From Burkholderia sp. 4M9327F10 (GTDB lineage Bacteria > Pseudomonadota > Gammaproteobacteria > Burkholderiales > Burkholderiaceae), in contig NZ_SCNV01000004.1 of the NCBI RefSeq assembly GCF_005503145.1, positions 212,417 through 276,416 on the forward strand: a stretch of 64,000 nt of DNA, read 5' to 3'. Below the pieces are notes generated by a model, which had not been told where the DNA came from, ran no database searches, and saw nothing but the letters and a program-made list of their open reading frames with translations. Shown here piece after piece: positions 45,833-56,320 of the stretch; the first letter of the stretch is position 1, and each line of letters starts with the position of its first letter. Position numbers and translations under genes: made by a program.

Positions 45833-47542
45833 TTAGGCCGGCTTGCCCCAACTGTCGCGCAGACTCACGATGCGGTTGAAGACAGGCTTGCCCGGCTTCG
45901 AATCGACGCGATCGGCGACGAAGTAGCCGTGCCGCTCGAACTGATAGCGCTGCTCCGGCAGCGCGTCGCGCGCGCCCGGTTCCAGGTAGGCCTGGACGAC
46001 CCGCTTCGAATCGGGGTTGAGCGCTTCGAGGTAGTCGCGCCCGCCCGCGTCCGGCTGCGGTTCCTTGAACAGACGGTCGTAAATACGCACTTCGGCCGGG
46101 CAGGCGCCCACGGCGCTGACCCAGTGGATGTTGCCCTTGACCTTGTAGTTGTTCGCGCCTTCGGTGCCCGACTTGCTGTCCGGGAAGTAATTGCAGTGGA
46201 CGGCGATCACGTTGCCGTTCTCGTCCTTGTCCGCACCGGTGCATTCGATCACGTAGCCGTAACGCAGGCGCACCTTGTTGCCCGGGAACAGGCGGAAGTA
46301 GCCCTTGGGTGGCGTTTCGTTGTAGTCGTCACGCTCGATCCACAGCTCGCGCGAGATCGGGAAGAGGCGCGTGCCGTGTTCCGGATGATGCGGATGCACC
46401 GGCGCATTGCATTCTTCGGTGACGCCTTCCGGGAAGTTGTCGATGATCAGCTTGAGCGGGTCGAGCACGGCCGCCGTGCGCGGCGCTTTGGCGTCGAGAT
46501 CGTCGCGCAGCGCGCCTTCGAACACGCTCATGTCGATCCACGAGTCGACCTTGGTCACGCCGATGCGCTCGCAGAACAACTGGATCGCTTCCGGCGTGAA
46601 GCCGCGGCGGCGCACGCCGACGATGGTCGGCATGCGCGGGTCGTCCCAGCCGTCCACGTGGCCTTCGTTGACGAGCTGCAGCAGCTTGCGCTTGCTGGTG
46701 ATCGCATACGTCAGGTTCAGGCGCGAAAACTCGATTTGCTGCGGCAGCGGGCGGGTAAAGATGCCGGCTTCGGCCAGCTCGTTCAGGATCCAGTCGTAGA
46801 GCGGCCGGTGGTCTTCGAACTCCAGCGTGCACAGCGAATGCGTGATGTTTTCCAGCGCGTCCGAGATGCAGTGCGTGTAGTCGTACATCGGGTACACGCA
46901 CCATGTGTCGCCGGTGCGGTAGTGATGGGCGAAACGGATCCGGTAGATGACCGGGTCGCGCATGTTGAAGTTCGGCGACGCCATGTCGATCTTCGCGCGC
47001 AGGACGTGCTCGCCTTCCTTGAACTCGCCCGCCTTCATGCGGCGGAACAGGTCGAGGTTCTCCGCGACCGAGCGCTCGCGGAACGGCGAGGGCGTGCCCA
47101 CCTCGGTAGCCGAGCCGCGATTGGCGCGCATTTCCTCGGCCGACTGGCTGTCCACGTAGGCCTTGCCGCGCTGGATCAGCAGTTCGGCGAACTCATAAAG
47201 CTTGTCGTAATAGTCGCTGGCGAAGTAGAGGTGCTCGTTGCCGTCCTTCTTCCACTCGAAGCCGAGCCATTGCACCGCGTCGATAATCGATTCGACGTAC
47301 TCGAAGCTTTCCTTTTCCGGATTGGTATCGTCGAAACGCAGGTGGCAGATGCCGCCGTAGCTGCCCGCCACACCGAAGTTCAGGCAGATGCTCTTGGCGT
47401 GACCGATGTGCAGATAACCGTTCGGTTCGGGCGGGAAGCGCGTTTCCACGCGCTGGCCCCACTTTCCTGAGCGGTTGTCTTCGTCAATGATGTTGCGGAT
47501 GAAATTGGATGCCGCTGGCGCGTCGTTGCGTTCGGTATTCAT
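45833..47542 (-). CDS. glnS: glutaminyl-tRNA synthetase
   Basis: This 569-residue class I aminoacyl-tRNA synthetase charges tRNA-Gln with glutamine. The ATP-binding signature is '[20 protein letters not shown]' near the N-terminus; the KMSKS-equivalent is '[12 protein letters not shown]' in the middle. '[10 protein letters not shown]' and '[17 protein letters not shown]' are standard GlnRS segments, and the C-terminal anticodon-binding beta-barrels are present. Length matches Burkholderia GlnRS. It is monocistronic with a hairpin downstream. Presence of GlnRS rather than the indirect pathway is normal for beta- and gammaproteobacteria. Confidence 0.97.
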   Translation of the reverse strand: MNTERNDAPAASNFIRNIIDEDNRSGKWGQRVETRFPPEPNGYLHIGHAKSICLNFGVAGSYGGICHLRFDDTNPEKESFEYVESIIDAVQWLGFEWKKDGNEHLYFASDYYDKLYEFAELLIQRGKAYVDSQSAEEMRANRGSATEVGTPSPFRERSVAENLDLFRRMKAGEFKEGEHVLRAKIDMASPNFNMRDPVIYRIRFAHHYRTGDTWCVYPMYDYTHCISDALENITHSLCTLEFEDHRPLYDWILNELAEAGIFTRPLPQQIEFSRLNLTYAITSKRKLLQLVNEGHVDGWDDPRMPTIVGVRRRGFTPEAIQLFCERIGVTKVDSWIDMSVFEGALRDDLDAKAPRTAAVLDPLKLIIDNFPEGVTEECNAPVHPHHPEHGTRLFPISRELWIERDDYNETPPKGYFRLFPGNKVRLRYGYVIECTGADKDENGNVIAVHCNYFPDSKSGTEGANNYKVKGNIHWVSAVGACPAEVRIYDRLFKEPQPDAGGRDYLEALNPDSKRVVQAYLEPGARDALPEQRYQFERHGYFVADRVDSKPGKPVFNRIVSLRDSWGKPA

Positions 47543-47733
47543 GCGAGATGGAGAAGGTCGGTCGTGGGCGCGCAGTGCGCTCGCTTATCTGTCGATTCTA
47601 CCTGACGACCACTCTTCCGGCAGACCGAGTGCGGCTTCCAGCCAACGGTTGGGGGCTTTTGCACACGCTTGCATGCCGTCCGCGGGGGTAAATTGCGGGT
47701 TTAACGGGAACCACATGGCCAGGAGGAGGGGCG

Positions 47734-48297
47734 ATGATCGAGCAGATCAGCCAGAAAGTGTTGGTGTTGCCGGGTTATATGAACTCGGGCGAAGGGCATT
47801 GGCAAACGCGCTGGGAAAGCTTGCACGCGGGGTTTGAGCGCGTCCGCATGCCGGATTGGGATCATCCGGTGCGCGATGCCTGGTGCCGGGCGCTGGAGGC
47901 GGCGGTGGCTGCGTCGGATGGGCCGGTGGCGCTGGCCGCGCATAGCCTCGGATGTCTCACGGTGGCCTTCTGGGCGTCGCAGTACGCGAGCGCCGCGAGC
48001 CGGGCGAAGGTGGCCGGCGCGTTGCTGGTGGCGGTGCCGGACCCGGCGGGCAAAGAGTTTCCGCAGGATGCCATTGGCTTCGCGCCGGTGCCGCTCGAGC
48101 CGCTGCCGTTTCCGGCCGTGGTGGTGGCGAGCACCGATGATCCGTATGGCGGCGTGCCGTTTTCGCAGGCATGCGCGGCCGCGTGGGGCAGCCGCTGGCG
48201 CGGCATCGGCGCACGCGGCCATATCAATGCCGACAGCGGCCTCGGCGACTGGGACGAGGGGCGGCGCTGGCTGGCGCAGGCGCTGCAGGGCGAATGA
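47734..48297 (+). CDS. RBBP9/YdeN-family alpha/beta hydrolase
   Basis: This 187-residue serine hydrolase has 'VLVLPGYMNSGEGHWQTRWE' at the N-terminus, nucleophile elbow 'ALAAHSLGCLT' (GxSxG variant AHSLG), Asp in 'ASTDDPYGG' and His in 'GHINADSGLGDW'. This matches the RBBP9/YdeN (DUF1749-like) group of small esterases. No signal peptide. Physiological substrates are not known. It is convergent with the downstream CoA transferase gene, whose stop lies nine bases away, so the two transcripts probably overlap. Confidence 0.92.
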   Translation: MIEQISQKVLVLPGYMNSGEGHWQTRWESLHAGFERVRMPDWDHPVRDAWCRALEAAVAASDGPVALAAHSLGCLTVAFWASQYASAASRAKVAGALLVAVPDPAGKEFPQDAIGFAPVPLEPLPFPAVVVASTDDPYGGVPFSQACAAAWGSRWRGIGARGHINADSGLGDWDEGRRWLAQALQGE

Positions 48298-48306
48298 GCG
48301 AGGGCT

Positions 48307-49527
48307 TCAGATCACCGCTTGCGCGCGCAGCGCCGCAATGCGCGCCTCGTCGTAGCCCAGCACCTCGCGCAGAATGCTGTCCGTATGCTCGCCGAGGGTG
48401 GGCGGGTGCGCGAGAGCCTGTGGCGGCGTGCCGGTCATATTGATCGGATTGCGCACCAGCTTGACGGTGCCGCCGGACGGATGCGGCAGATCCACCTGCA
48501 TGCCGCGCGCCACCACCTGCTCGTTCTCGAACACCTCGGCCAGATCGTTGATTGGCCCGCAAGGCACGCCGGCCGCTTCGAGCGCGGCAATCCACTGCTG
48601 CTTGCCGAGCGTGCGGACCATTTCCGCGAGGATCGGCACCAGCGTGTCGCGATTGCGCACCCGCGCCGGATTGGTGGCGAAGCGCTCGTCGTCGGCCAGC
48701 TCCGGCCGGCTGCCGGCCTCGACGAACTTGCGGAACTGGCCGTCGTTGCCGACCGCGACGATGATCCAGCCGTCGCGGGTCTGGAAGGTCTGGTAGGGCA
48801 CGATGTTCGGGTGGGCGTTGCCCCAGCGTACCGGCGGCTGGCCGCTCGCAAGGAAGTTCGAGTTCATGTTCGCCAGCATGGCCACCTGCACGTCGAGCAG
48901 CGCCATGTCGATGTACTGGCCTTCGCCCGTGCGGTCGCGGTGCGTGAGGGCGGTGAGCACGGCAATGGTCGAATACATGCCGGTCATCAGGTCCGCGATC
49001 GCCACGCCGGCCTTTTGCGGGCCGCCGCCGGGCAGGCCGTCGCGTTCGCCGGTAATGCTCATGAAGCCGCCGATGCCCTGCACGATAAAGTCGTAGCCGG
49101 CGCGCTGCGCGTACGGCCCGGTCTGGCCGAAGCCGGTCACCGAGCAGTAGACGAGATCCGGCTTGATTTCTTTCAGCGAGGCGTAGTCGAGGCCGTATTT
49201 GCGCAACTGGCCGACCTTGTAGTTCTCCAGCACCACGTCGCTCTGGGCGGCCAGCTCGCGGATGATGCGCTGCCCCTCGGGCGTGGCGATATCCACGGTG
49301 ACCGAACGTTTGTTGCGGTTCGCGGCGAGGTAGTAGGCGGCCTCATGGGTATCCGCGCCGTCCGGTGTCTTCAGGTACGGGGGCCCCCAGTGGCGCGTGT
49401 CGTCGCCGACCTCCGGGCGTTCGATCTTGATGACGTCCGCGCCGAAGTCGGCGAGCGTCTGTGCGCACCAGGGGCCGGCGAGCACGCGGGTAAGGTCCAG
49501 CACGCGGATATGACTGAGAGCGCCCAT
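48307..49527 (-). CDS. CaiB/BaiF (family III) CoA transferase
   Basis: This 406-residue family III CoA transferase has '[20 protein letters not shown]', '[14 protein letters not shown]', '[20 protein letters not shown]' and the catalytic-Asp segment '[16 protein letters not shown]'. The pattern resembles succinate-hydroxymethylglutarate/formyl-CoA-type transferases more than the racemase at 31.7 kb, which has the AGHD motif instead. It would move CoA between two carboxylic acids. It is a single gene facing away from alaS, with a 348-base gap between the two starts. Confidence 0.93.
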   Translation of the reverse strand: MGALSHIRVLDLTRVLAGPWCAQTLADFGADVIKIERPEVGDDTRHWGPPYLKTPDGADTHEAAYYLAANRNKRSVTVDIATPEGQRIIRELAAQSDVVLENYKVGQLRKYGLDYASLKEIKPDLVYCSVTGFGQTGPYAQRAGYDFIVQGIGGFMSITGERDGLPGGGPQKAGVAIADLMTGMYSTIAVLTALTHRDRTGEGQYIDMALLDVQVAMLANMNSNFLASGQPPVRWGNAHPNIVPYQTFQTRDGWIIVAVGNDGQFRKFVEAGSRPELADDERFATNPARVRNRDTLVPILAEMVRTLGKQQWIAALEAAGVPCGPINDLAEVFENEQVVARGMQVDLPHPSGGTVKLVRNPINMTGTPPQALAHPPTLGEHTDSILREVLGYDEARIAALRAQAVI

Positions 49528-49875
49528 AGTCTTTCGATGTCTCCTTGTTGCCCCGGGCGCGAGGCCGGTGCGCCGGCTCGGGCGCGCGCGGGTCGGGGTG
49601 CGGACGCCGTGGTGGCGCCGATGTGCAGAATCTTAAGCGATTCCTGCGCCCGACCATATTCGGCTGAACCGCATAGGACGAATGACGCGTCCGCCAACCG
49701 GCAAATGAAGCGAAAACCCGGCCGGATGGCTAATCCTGTGTGCACGGCGTTCCGCGCCGCCTCGCAAGAGCGCCGATCCCGTATAATCAGTCGTTTAAGC
49801 AACCTCCGGTTGGCGCATCCCGCAAGTCACCCGCGGCTGTCGCCAGATCCAGCCAGGACCGTCCCCCAGTACGCT
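49528..49875 (+). promoter_or_regulatory. alaS upstream region with -10 box
   Basis: 348 bases separate the divergent CoA transferase and alaS genes. A perfect TATAAT at 49782-49787 lies about 90 bases before alaS; no good -35 box is found 16-18 bases upstream of it. Nothing else stands out. Plus-strand frames through here are not protein-like. Confidence 0.45.
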
Positions 49876-52500
49876 ATGAAAGCCGCCGAAATCCGCGAGA
49901 AATTCCTCAAGTTCTTCGAATCGAAGGGCCATACGATCGTTCGCTCGTCGAGCCTTGTGCCCGGCAACGACCCGACGCTGCTCTTCACCAATTCGGGGAT
50001 GGTGCAGTTCAAAGATGTGTTCCTCGGCGCGGAATCGCGTCCGTACGCGCGCGCCACCACTGCGCAGCGCAGCGTGCGCGCGGGCGGCAAGCACAACGAC
50101 CTCGAAAACGTCGGCTACACCGCACGTCACCACACGTTCTTCGAGATGCTCGGCAACTTCTCGTTTGGCGACTACTTCAAGCGCGACGCGATCCACTACG
50201 CGTGGGAACTGCTGACGGGCGTCTACCAGTTGCCCAAAGACAAGCTGTGGGTCACGGTCTACCAGGAAGACGACGAAGCGTACGACATCTGGGCGAAGGA
50301 AGTCGGCGTGCCGGTCGAGCGCATCATCCGCATTGGCGACAACAAGGGCGCGCGCTACGCCTCGGACAACTTCTGGCAGATGGCCGATGTCGGCCCGTGC
50401 GGCCCGTGCTCGGAAATTTTCTACGACCACGGTCCGGAAGTCTGGGGTGGCCCCCCGGGGTCGCCTGAGGAAGACGGCGACCGCTACATCGAGATCTGGA
50501 ATCTCGTGTTCATGCAGTTCAGCCGCGACGCGCAGGGCAACCTGACGCCGCTGCCCAAGCAGTGCGTGGATACCGGCATGGGTCTGGAGCGCATTGCCGC
50601 CGTGCTGCAGCACGTGCACAGCAACTACGAGATCGACCTGTTCCAGGCGCTGATCAAGGCCGCGGGCCGCGAAACCGGTGTGACGGACCTGGGCAACAAC
50701 TCGCTGAAGGTGATTGCCGACCACATCCGCGCCTGCTCGTTCCTGATCGTCGACGGCGTGATTCCGGGCAACGAGGGCCGCGGCTATGTGCTGCGCCGCA
50801 TCGTGCGCCGGGCGATCCGCCACGGCTACAAGCTGGGCAAGAAGGGCTCGTTCTTTCACCGTCTGGTGGCCGATCTGGTCGCACAGATGGGCGAGGCTTA
50901 CCCGGAACTGAAGGATGCGGAACAACGCGTGACCGACGTGCTGCGTCAGGAAGAAGAGCGCTTCTTCGAGACCATCGAGCATGGCATGTCGATTCTCGAA
51001 GGCGCACTGGCCGACCTGGAAGCAAAGGGCGGCAAGACGCTCGACGGCGAGCTGGCATTCAAGCTGCACGACACCTACGGGTTCCCGCTGGACCTGACGG
51101 CGGACGTGTGCCGTGAGCGCGAAGTGACCGTCGACGAAGCCGCGTTCGACGAGGCCATGGCGCGCCAGCGCGAACAGGCGCGCGCCGCCGGCAAGTTCAA
51201 GATGGCGCAGGGCCTCGAGTACTCGGGCGCGAAGACCACGTTCCACGGCTACGAAGAAATCGTCTTCGACGACGCGAAGGTGATCGCGCTATATGTGGAC
51301 GGCGCCTCGGTCAAGGAAGCGACGCATGGCCAGCAGGCCGTGGTCGTGCTCGATCACACGCCGTTCTATGCGGAATCCGGCGGCCAGGTCGGCGACGCCG
51401 GCGTGCTCGCCAACGCGAGCGTGCGCTTTGCGGTGGCGGACACACTGAAGGTGCAGGCGGACGTGGTCGGCCATCACGGCACGCTCGAACAGGGCACGCT
51501 GAAAGTGGGCGACGTCGTGAAGGCGGAAATCGACGCGGTGCGCCGTGCCCGCACCGAGCGCAACCACTCGGCTACCCACCTGATGCACAAGGCGTTGCGT
51601 GAAGTTCTCGGCTCGCACGTGCAGCAGAAGGGCTCGCTCGTCGATCCGGAGAAGACCCGCTTCGACTTCGCGCACAACGCGCCGATGACCGACGAGCAGA
51701 TCCGTCAGGTCGAAGCCATCGTGAACGCGGAAGTGCTGGCGAACGCGCCGGGCATCGTGCGCGTGATGCCGTTCGACGAAGCGGTGAAGGGCGGCGCCAT
51801 GGCGCTGTTCGGCGAAAAGTACGGCGACGAAGTGCGCGTGCTCGACCTGGGCTTTTCGCGCGAACTGTGCGGCGGGACGCACGTGCGCCGCACCGGTGAT
51901 ATCGGCTTCTTCAAGATTGTGATGGAAGGCGGCGTTGCAGCCGGTATCCGCCGCGTGGAAGCGATCACGGGCGACACGGCCGTGCGCTATGTGCAGGACC
52001 TCGACAGCCGCATCAACGCGGCCGCTGCGGCCCTGAAGGCACAGCCGGCGGAGCTGACGCAGCGCATCGTCCAGGTGCAGGACCAGGTGAAGGCGCTCGA
52101 GAAGGAACTCGGCGCACTCAAGTCGAAGCTGGCTTCGAGCCAGGGCGACGAACTGGCCGGCCAGGCCATCGAAGTGGCCGGCGTGCATGTGCTCGCGGCT
52201 ACGCTCGACGGTGCGGACGTGAAGACGCTGCGCGAAACGGTCGACAAGCTGAAGGACAAGCTGAAGAACGCCGCCATCGTGCTGGCTTCGGTTGAAGGCG
52301 GCAAGGTCAGCCTGATTGCCGGCGTGACGCCGGATGCGAGCAAGAAGGTGAAGGCTGGCGAACTGGTCAACTTTGTCGCGCAGCAGGTAGGCGGCAAGGG
52401 CGGCGGCCGTCCCGATATGGCTCAGGCCGGCGGCACCGAACCCGCCAATCTGCCGGCGGCGCTGGCTGGTGTGAAGGGCTGGGTCGAAGGGCTGCTGTAA
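49876..52500 (+). CDS. alaS: alanyl-tRNA synthetase
   Basis: This 874-residue class II synthetase charges tRNA-Ala and edits mis-charged Ser and Gly. The N-terminal aminoacylation domain begins '[20 protein letters not shown]' and includes '[20 protein letters not shown]' and '[14 protein letters not shown]'. The editing domain shows zinc ligands '[11 protein letters not shown]' (HxxxH) and '[13 protein letters not shown]'. The C-terminal C-Ala domain ends '[14 protein letters not shown]'. A much longer upstream in-frame extension exists but is not AlaRS-like. A strong bidirectional terminator follows. Confidence 0.97.
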   Translation: MKAAEIREKFLKFFESKGHTIVRSSSLVPGNDPTLLFTNSGMVQFKDVFLGAESRPYARATTAQRSVRAGGKHNDLENVGYTARHHTFFEMLGNFSFGDYFKRDAIHYAWELLTGVYQLPKDKLWVTVYQEDDEAYDIWAKEVGVPVERIIRIGDNKGARYASDNFWQMADVGPCGPCSEIFYDHGPEVWGGPPGSPEEDGDRYIEIWNLVFMQFSRDAQGNLTPLPKQCVDTGMGLERIAAVLQHVHSNYEIDLFQALIKAAGRETGVTDLGNNSLKVIADHIRACSFLIVDGVIPGNEGRGYVLRRIVRRAIRHGYKLGKKGSFFHRLVADLVAQMGEAYPELKDAEQRVTDVLRQEEERFFETIEHGMSILEGALADLEAKGGKTLDGELAFKLHDTYGFPLDLTADVCREREVTVDEAAFDEAMARQREQARAAGKFKMAQGLEYSGAKTTFHGYEEIVFDDAKVIALYVDGASVKEATHGQQAVVVLDHTPFYAESGGQVGDAGVLANASVRFAVADTLKVQADVVGHHGTLEQGTLKVGDVVKAEIDAVRRARTERNHSATHLMHKALREVLGSHVQQKGSLVDPEKTRFDFAHNAPMTDEQIRQVEAIVNAEVLANAPGIVRVMPFDEAVKGGAMALFGEKYGDEVRVLDLGFSRELCGGTHVRRTGDIGFFKIVMEGGVAAGIRRVEAITGDTAVRYVQDLDSRINAAAAALKAQPAELTQRIVQVQDQVKALEKELGALKSKLASSQGDELAGQAIEVAGVHVLAATLDGADVKTLRETVDKLKDKLKNAAIVLASVEGGKVSLIAGVTPDASKKVKAGELVNFVAQQVGGKGGGRPDMAQAGGTEPANLPAALAGVKGWVEGLL

Positions 52501-52556
52501 GCGCACAGTTTCGAGCCATGCGTGGTGTCCCGTTCAGGTAGCGGGACGCCGGAAGC

Positions 52557-52592
52557 AAAAGAGCCGCGAGCGTAAAAACTCGCGGCTCTTTT
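52557..52592. terminator. bidirectional terminator between alaS and LysR genes
   Basis: AAAAGAGCCGCGAG and CTCGCGGCTCTTTT form a perfect 14-bp stem with an eight-base loop, flanked by A-rich and T-rich tails. It works as an intrinsic terminator for alaS in one direction and for the LysR gene in the other. Confidence 0.9.
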
Positions 52593-52622
52593 GTTTTCGG
52601 CGAGGTGCAGGACCGGCCGCTC

Positions 52623-52658
52623 GCGTTTGCGTTTGCATTTGCATTTGCATTTGCATTT
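52623..52658. repeat. six tandem hexanucleotide repeats
   Basis: The 6-mer GC(G/A)TTT occurs six times in a row (two GCGTTT then four GCATTT) in the non-coding gap between the alaS terminator and the stop of the LysR gene. Such tracts are slippage-prone. It is outside any coding region, so direct phase variation of a protein is unlikely. Confidence 0.85.
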
Positions 52659-52735
52659 GCGTCGGCGCGGCGGCGCCGGTAACTGCCACACGCGCTCGAC
52701 TCGCGGCCGTTGCGCCTTCAGCGGCGCATCAAGCT

Positions 52736-53656
52736 TCAGGCCGTCTGCAATCCCGCTTCGGCTCGCCCGCTCACCGCCGGCGTTAAATTGCTGTTGGCCA
52801 GCAGAGTCTCGCGCAGCGCCTTGAGCGCCGACGAAAAATGCCCGCGCCGCCAGATCAGCAGCGTGTCGATCATCCCCGCATCGCCGAGCGAGTGAACTGC
52901 GATGTTGTTCATATCGTGCTGCAAATCGAGCACCGAGCGCGGCGCGACCGCCACGCCCGCCCCCGCGGCCACGCACGCGACGATCGCGTGATACGAGCCG
53001 AGCTCCAGCACCCGCGCCGGGCGGATGCCGTTTTCCATGTACCACTTCTCGATGTAGGCGCGATACGTGCAGCCGCGCTCGAACGCAATCAGCGTCGACA
53101 GTGCGATGTCGCGCCCCTCGCGAATCGGCCGATGGCCGCGCGGCGTCAGCATCACCAGTTCTTCGCGAAACACAGGCACGGCTTCGAACAGATCGCCAGC
53201 CCAGTCCGGGTCGAGTGGGGTGGCGATCAGCGCCGCATCCGCTTCGAACGCCCGCACCCGTTCGATCAGGCGGCCGGTCGTGCCGGTTTCCAGTTCGAGC
53301 CCGACCTCGGGCCAACTCTGGTGATACTGCGCGAGCAACCCCGGCAGGCGGCTCGCCGCCGCGCTTTCCATGGTGCCCAGGCGTAGCCGGCCGCTCGGAC
53401 GGTCTTCGCGCAGCGCATGGCGCGCCTCGTCGGCGAGCGCGAGCAGCCGTTCGGCGTAAGGGAGCAAGGTTTCGCCGGCAGGGGTGAGCACCAGCCGGCG
53501 GCCGTCGCGGATGAACAGCTCGGTGCCGAGCTGCTCTTCGAGCTGCTTGATGCGCGTCGTGACGTTCGACTGCACCCGGTTGAGCTTGGCGGCGGCGCGC
53601 GTGACGCCGTTCTCGCGTACCACGGCGCGAAAAATCGTCAGTGCAGCCAGATCCAT
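52736..53656 (-). CDS. LysR-family transcriptional regulator
   Basis: This 306-residue LysR regulator has an N-terminal HTH 'ENGVTRAAAKLNRVQSNVTT' (residues about 15-35) and an effector domain 'LGTMESAAASRLPGLLAQYH' onward, resembling the GltC/GltR-like group. The ATG with GGAGAGA upstream was chosen; the longer frame adds 46 residues of non-LysR sequence. It is divergent from the MFS gene, with the shared promoter region AT-rich between them. It likely controls that transporter, perhaps with an inducer that the transporter exports. Confidence 0.93.
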   Translation of the reverse strand: MDLAALTIFRAVVRENGVTRAAAKLNRVQSNVTTRIKQLEEQLGTELFIRDGRRLVLTPAGETLLPYAERLLALADEARHALREDRPSGRLRLGTMESAAASRLPGLLAQYHQSWPEVGLELETGTTGRLIERVRAFEADAALIATPLDPDWAGDLFEAVPVFREELVMLTPRGHRPIREGRDIALSTLIAFERGCTYRAYIEKWYMENGIRPARVLELGSYHAIVACVAAGAGVAVAPRSVLDLQHDMNNIAVHSLGDAGMIDTLLIWRRGHFSSALKALRETLLANSNLTPAVSGRAEAGLQTA

Positions 53657-53813
53657 GATTCTCTCCACGTGATCCTTTGTATCTATATTATTCATTTTTC
53701 GTGATTTAACCGTCAAGCTATGATGAGTTGAAAGGATGGCTGCGCCCGCTCCGCATGCCGCGCCCGCCACGCCCGTGCCGGCTTCCCGCCGCATTCGACT
53801 CTCTCAAAGCCGT

Positions 53814-55076
53814 ATGAACAATCTCGCCCCAACTGGCTCCTTCGCCGCGCCCGCCGGACCTCATCCCGCGCGCCAGGCGGCGCTTGCCTGCATGATCGTG
53901 CTGGCGGTGGTGCTTGGAGTCGGCCGCTTCGCGTTCACGCCGCTCCTGCCGTTGATGCTGCACGGCGGCGGGCTCGACATCCGGCATGGCGGCTGGCTGG
54001 CGTCGTGCAACTACGCCGGCTACTTTGCCGGCGCGGTGAGCTGCGCGGCCTTGCGCGTTGAAGCGGCGCGGATGGTGCGCGTGGGGCTGGTGCTGACCGT
54101 GCTGCTGACCCTCGCGATGGGCCTGACCAGCCACTTCTGGATCTGGGCAAGCGTGCGTTTCGTCGCCGGTGTGGTCAGCGCGTGGACCTTCGTGTTCGCC
54201 TCGCAATGGGGCTTGCGGCGGCTCGCCGAACTGGGCTCGCACGAGTGGGGCGGGGTGATCTACACCGGACCGGGTGTGGGGATCGTCGCGACCGGGCTGT
54301 TCGTGAGCGTCGCGGGGCGTCTCGGTGCGGCGGCGGGCTGGCTGGGCTTCGCGCTGGCCTCGGCGGTGCTGTCCGCACTGGTCTGGCGGGCGTTTGCCGC
54401 CGCGCCCGCAGGACTGTCCGCGGCGGTATCTGCAGGCGGCGATAACGCAACTGGCCGCGCAACCGGTAGCTCAACTCAGCCAACCTCGATTGCCGCTCCT
54501 GCAAAGGCTTCCCACGAGAGCAGCCCGCACCGCGCCGATGCCTTCTGGCTCGTCGTGCTGTACGGCGTGCCGGGCTTCGGCTACATCATCACGGCGACTT
54601 TCCTCCCGGTGATCGCGCGCCATGCGCTGCCGGGTTCCGCGTGGCCGGACCTGTTCTGGCCGATGTTCGGCCTCGCGCTGATCGCCGGCGCGCTTGGGGC
54701 GGCGCGGTTGCCGCATCATTGGGACAACCGCACCCTGCTGGCAGCCTGCTACGTCCTGCAGGCAGCGGGTGTGGCGTTGGGCATCGTGTGGCCGACAACC
54801 GGCGGCTTCGCGCTCGGCAGCATGCTGATCGGACTGCCGTTCACCGCCATCACCCTGTTCGCGATGCGCGAGGCGCGCCGCCTGCGCGGCGATCACGCGG
54901 CCGGGCTGATGGGCTATGCGACCGCGGCCTACGGCGTGGGGCAGATCGTGGGGCCGCTGGTGGCCGCGCCAATTGCGGTCCACACCGGTTCGTTCTCGCC
55001 GGCGCTGTGGCTGGCTGCGGGCGCCTTGCTGCTCGGCGCGCTTGGGCTGACGTGGGTTGCTCATCGGCAGCGTTGA
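53814..55076 (+). CDS. YbfB/YjiJ-family MFS transporter
   Basis: This 420-residue MFS permease of the YbfB/YjiJ family (UPF/MFS_4) has 'VVLGVGRFAFTPLLPLMLHG' in the first helix, 'NYAGYFAGAVSCAAL', and 'GVIYTGPGVGIVATGLFVS' characteristic of the group. About twelve helices are seen, with a Ser/Thr/Ala-rich central loop. Substrates are not established. Another ATG 78 bases upstream (53736) would add an Ala/Pro-rich leader and has its Shine-Dalgarno too close, so the downstream start is given, with doubt. Divergent from the LysR gene. Confidence 0.88.
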   Translation: MNNLAPTGSFAAPAGPHPARQAALACMIVLAVVLGVGRFAFTPLLPLMLHGGGLDIRHGGWLASCNYAGYFAGAVSCAALRVEAARMVRVGLVLTVLLTLAMGLTSHFWIWASVRFVAGVVSAWTFVFASQWGLRRLAELGSHEWGGVIYTGPGVGIVATGLFVSVAGRLGAAAGWLGFALASAVLSALVWRAFAAAPAGLSAAVSAGGDNATGRATGSSTQPTSIAAPAKASHESSPHRADAFWLVVLYGVPGFGYIITATFLPVIARHALPGSAWPDLFWPMFGLALIAGALGAARLPHHWDNRTLLAACYVLQAAGVALGIVWPTTGGFALGSMLIGLPFTAITLFAMREARRLRGDHAAGLMGYATAAYGVGQIVGPLVAAPIAVHTGSFSPALWLAAGALLLGALGLTWVAHRQR

Positions 55077-55221
55077 TCGCATCGGTCGCGTCGCTGGCGT
55101 CGCTCGCCTCGATCCGGCCGCCTTAAATCCCACCGGGCAAAAACAATTTATCGGCTAGCGCACTAAAATGACCGCTTTCCGGTCATTTCTTCAGTGCCCG
55201 TCGCCGGGCGCTTTGCCAGCC

Positions 55222-56252
55222 ATGCAACATTTCGCGTCCGATAACTACGCGGGCATCTGTCCCGAAGCGCTCAATGCGCTGATCGCCGCCAACAACAGTG
55301 GCCACGAACCCGCGTATGGCGACGACTCCTGGACCCAGCAGGTCTGCGACCGCTTGCGTGACCTGTTCCAGACCGACTGCGAAGTCTTTTTCGTGTTCAA
55401 CGGCACCGCGGCCAATTCGCTAGCCCTCGCGTCGCTGTGTCAGTCGTACCATTCGGTGATCTGCCACGAGCTGGCCCATATCGAAACCGACGAGTGCGGC
55501 GGCCCGGAGTTCTTCTCGAACGGTTCGAAACTGCTGACCGCGCCGGGCGTCGCCGGCAAGCTGACACCCGATGCGATCGAAGCCGTCGTCACCCGCCGCG
55601 CCGACATCCACTACCCAAAGCCCAAGGTTGTGACGCTCACGCAGTCCACCGAAGTGGGCACTGTCTATAGCGTCGAAGAAGTGCGCGCGATTGCCGCCAT
55701 TGCGAAGCGCCGCCACCTGAAAGTCCACATGGACGGCGCACGCTTCGCCAACGCCGTGGCTGCACTCGACGTGCATCTTCCGAGATCACCTGGCGCGCGG
55801 GCGTCGACGTGCTGTGCTTCGGCGGCACCAAGAACGGCTTGCCGGTTGGCGAGGTGGTGGTGTTCTTCGACCGCGCGCTGGCGGACGACTTCGCCTATCG
55901 CCTCAAGCAAGCCGGGCAGCTCGCATCGAAGATGCGCTTCATTTCCGCGCCGTGGCTCGGCCTGCTCGACGGCGACGTATGGCTGCGCAACGCGCGCCAC
56001 GCCAACGCGATGGCGAAACTGCTCGAATCGCGTCTCGCAGAGATTCCCGGCGTCAGCATCATGTTCCCGACCGAGTCGAATGCGGTGTTCGCACAGTTGC
56101 CCGCTCACGTGGCCAAGGCGATGCGCTCGCATGGCTGGAAATTCTACGAATTTATCGGCGCGGGCGGTTGCCGGCTGATGTGCGCGTGGGACACCCAGCC
56201 CGAGACAGTCGAGCGCTTTGCCGCCCAGGTGCGAGAGCTGTGCGCGGCCTGA
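55222..56252 (+). pseudogene. ltaE: low-specificity L-threonine aldolase, single-base frameshift
   Basis: This is a PLP enzyme that splits L-threonine into glycine and acetaldehyde. The N-terminal part reads 'MQHFASDNYAGICPEALNAL' through 'KVHMDGARFANAVAALDVH'. At 55777-55778 one base is missing, and the family sequence resumes in the next frame as 'SEITWRAGVDVLCFGGTKNG', which contains the PLP-binding Lys, running to the normal end at 'VRELCAA'. Both halves are well conserved, so either the loss is very recent or it is a sequencing error. As written, translation of the first frame runs on to 56178 with non-homologous residues. Confidence 0.85.
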
Positions 56253-56320
56253 GCCGTGATGACACGCAACCCCGCACATCCCAATACAACGACACACCAA
56301 GAGACGATTCCCCGCCCACC

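Noticed and set aside
48319..49875. Upstream in-frame extension of alaS (would make a 1393-residue protein)
   Set aside because: This part is antisense to the CoA transferase gene and does not resemble AlaRS, whose normal N-terminus starts at 49876.
49795..52506. Two long minus-strand frames antisense to alaS
   Set aside because: Composition is that of shadow frames; alaS is certain on the plus strand.
52422..53315. Minus-strand frame containing a Lys-Cys repeat
   Set aside because: The repeat is only the translation of the hexanucleotide microsatellite; the frame overlaps LysR out of phase.
53736..53813. Upstream ATG for the YbfB-type transporter
   Set aside because: Its purine-rich ribosome site abuts the ATG with no spacing, and the added residues are Ala/Pro-rich leader sequence; kept only as an alternative start.
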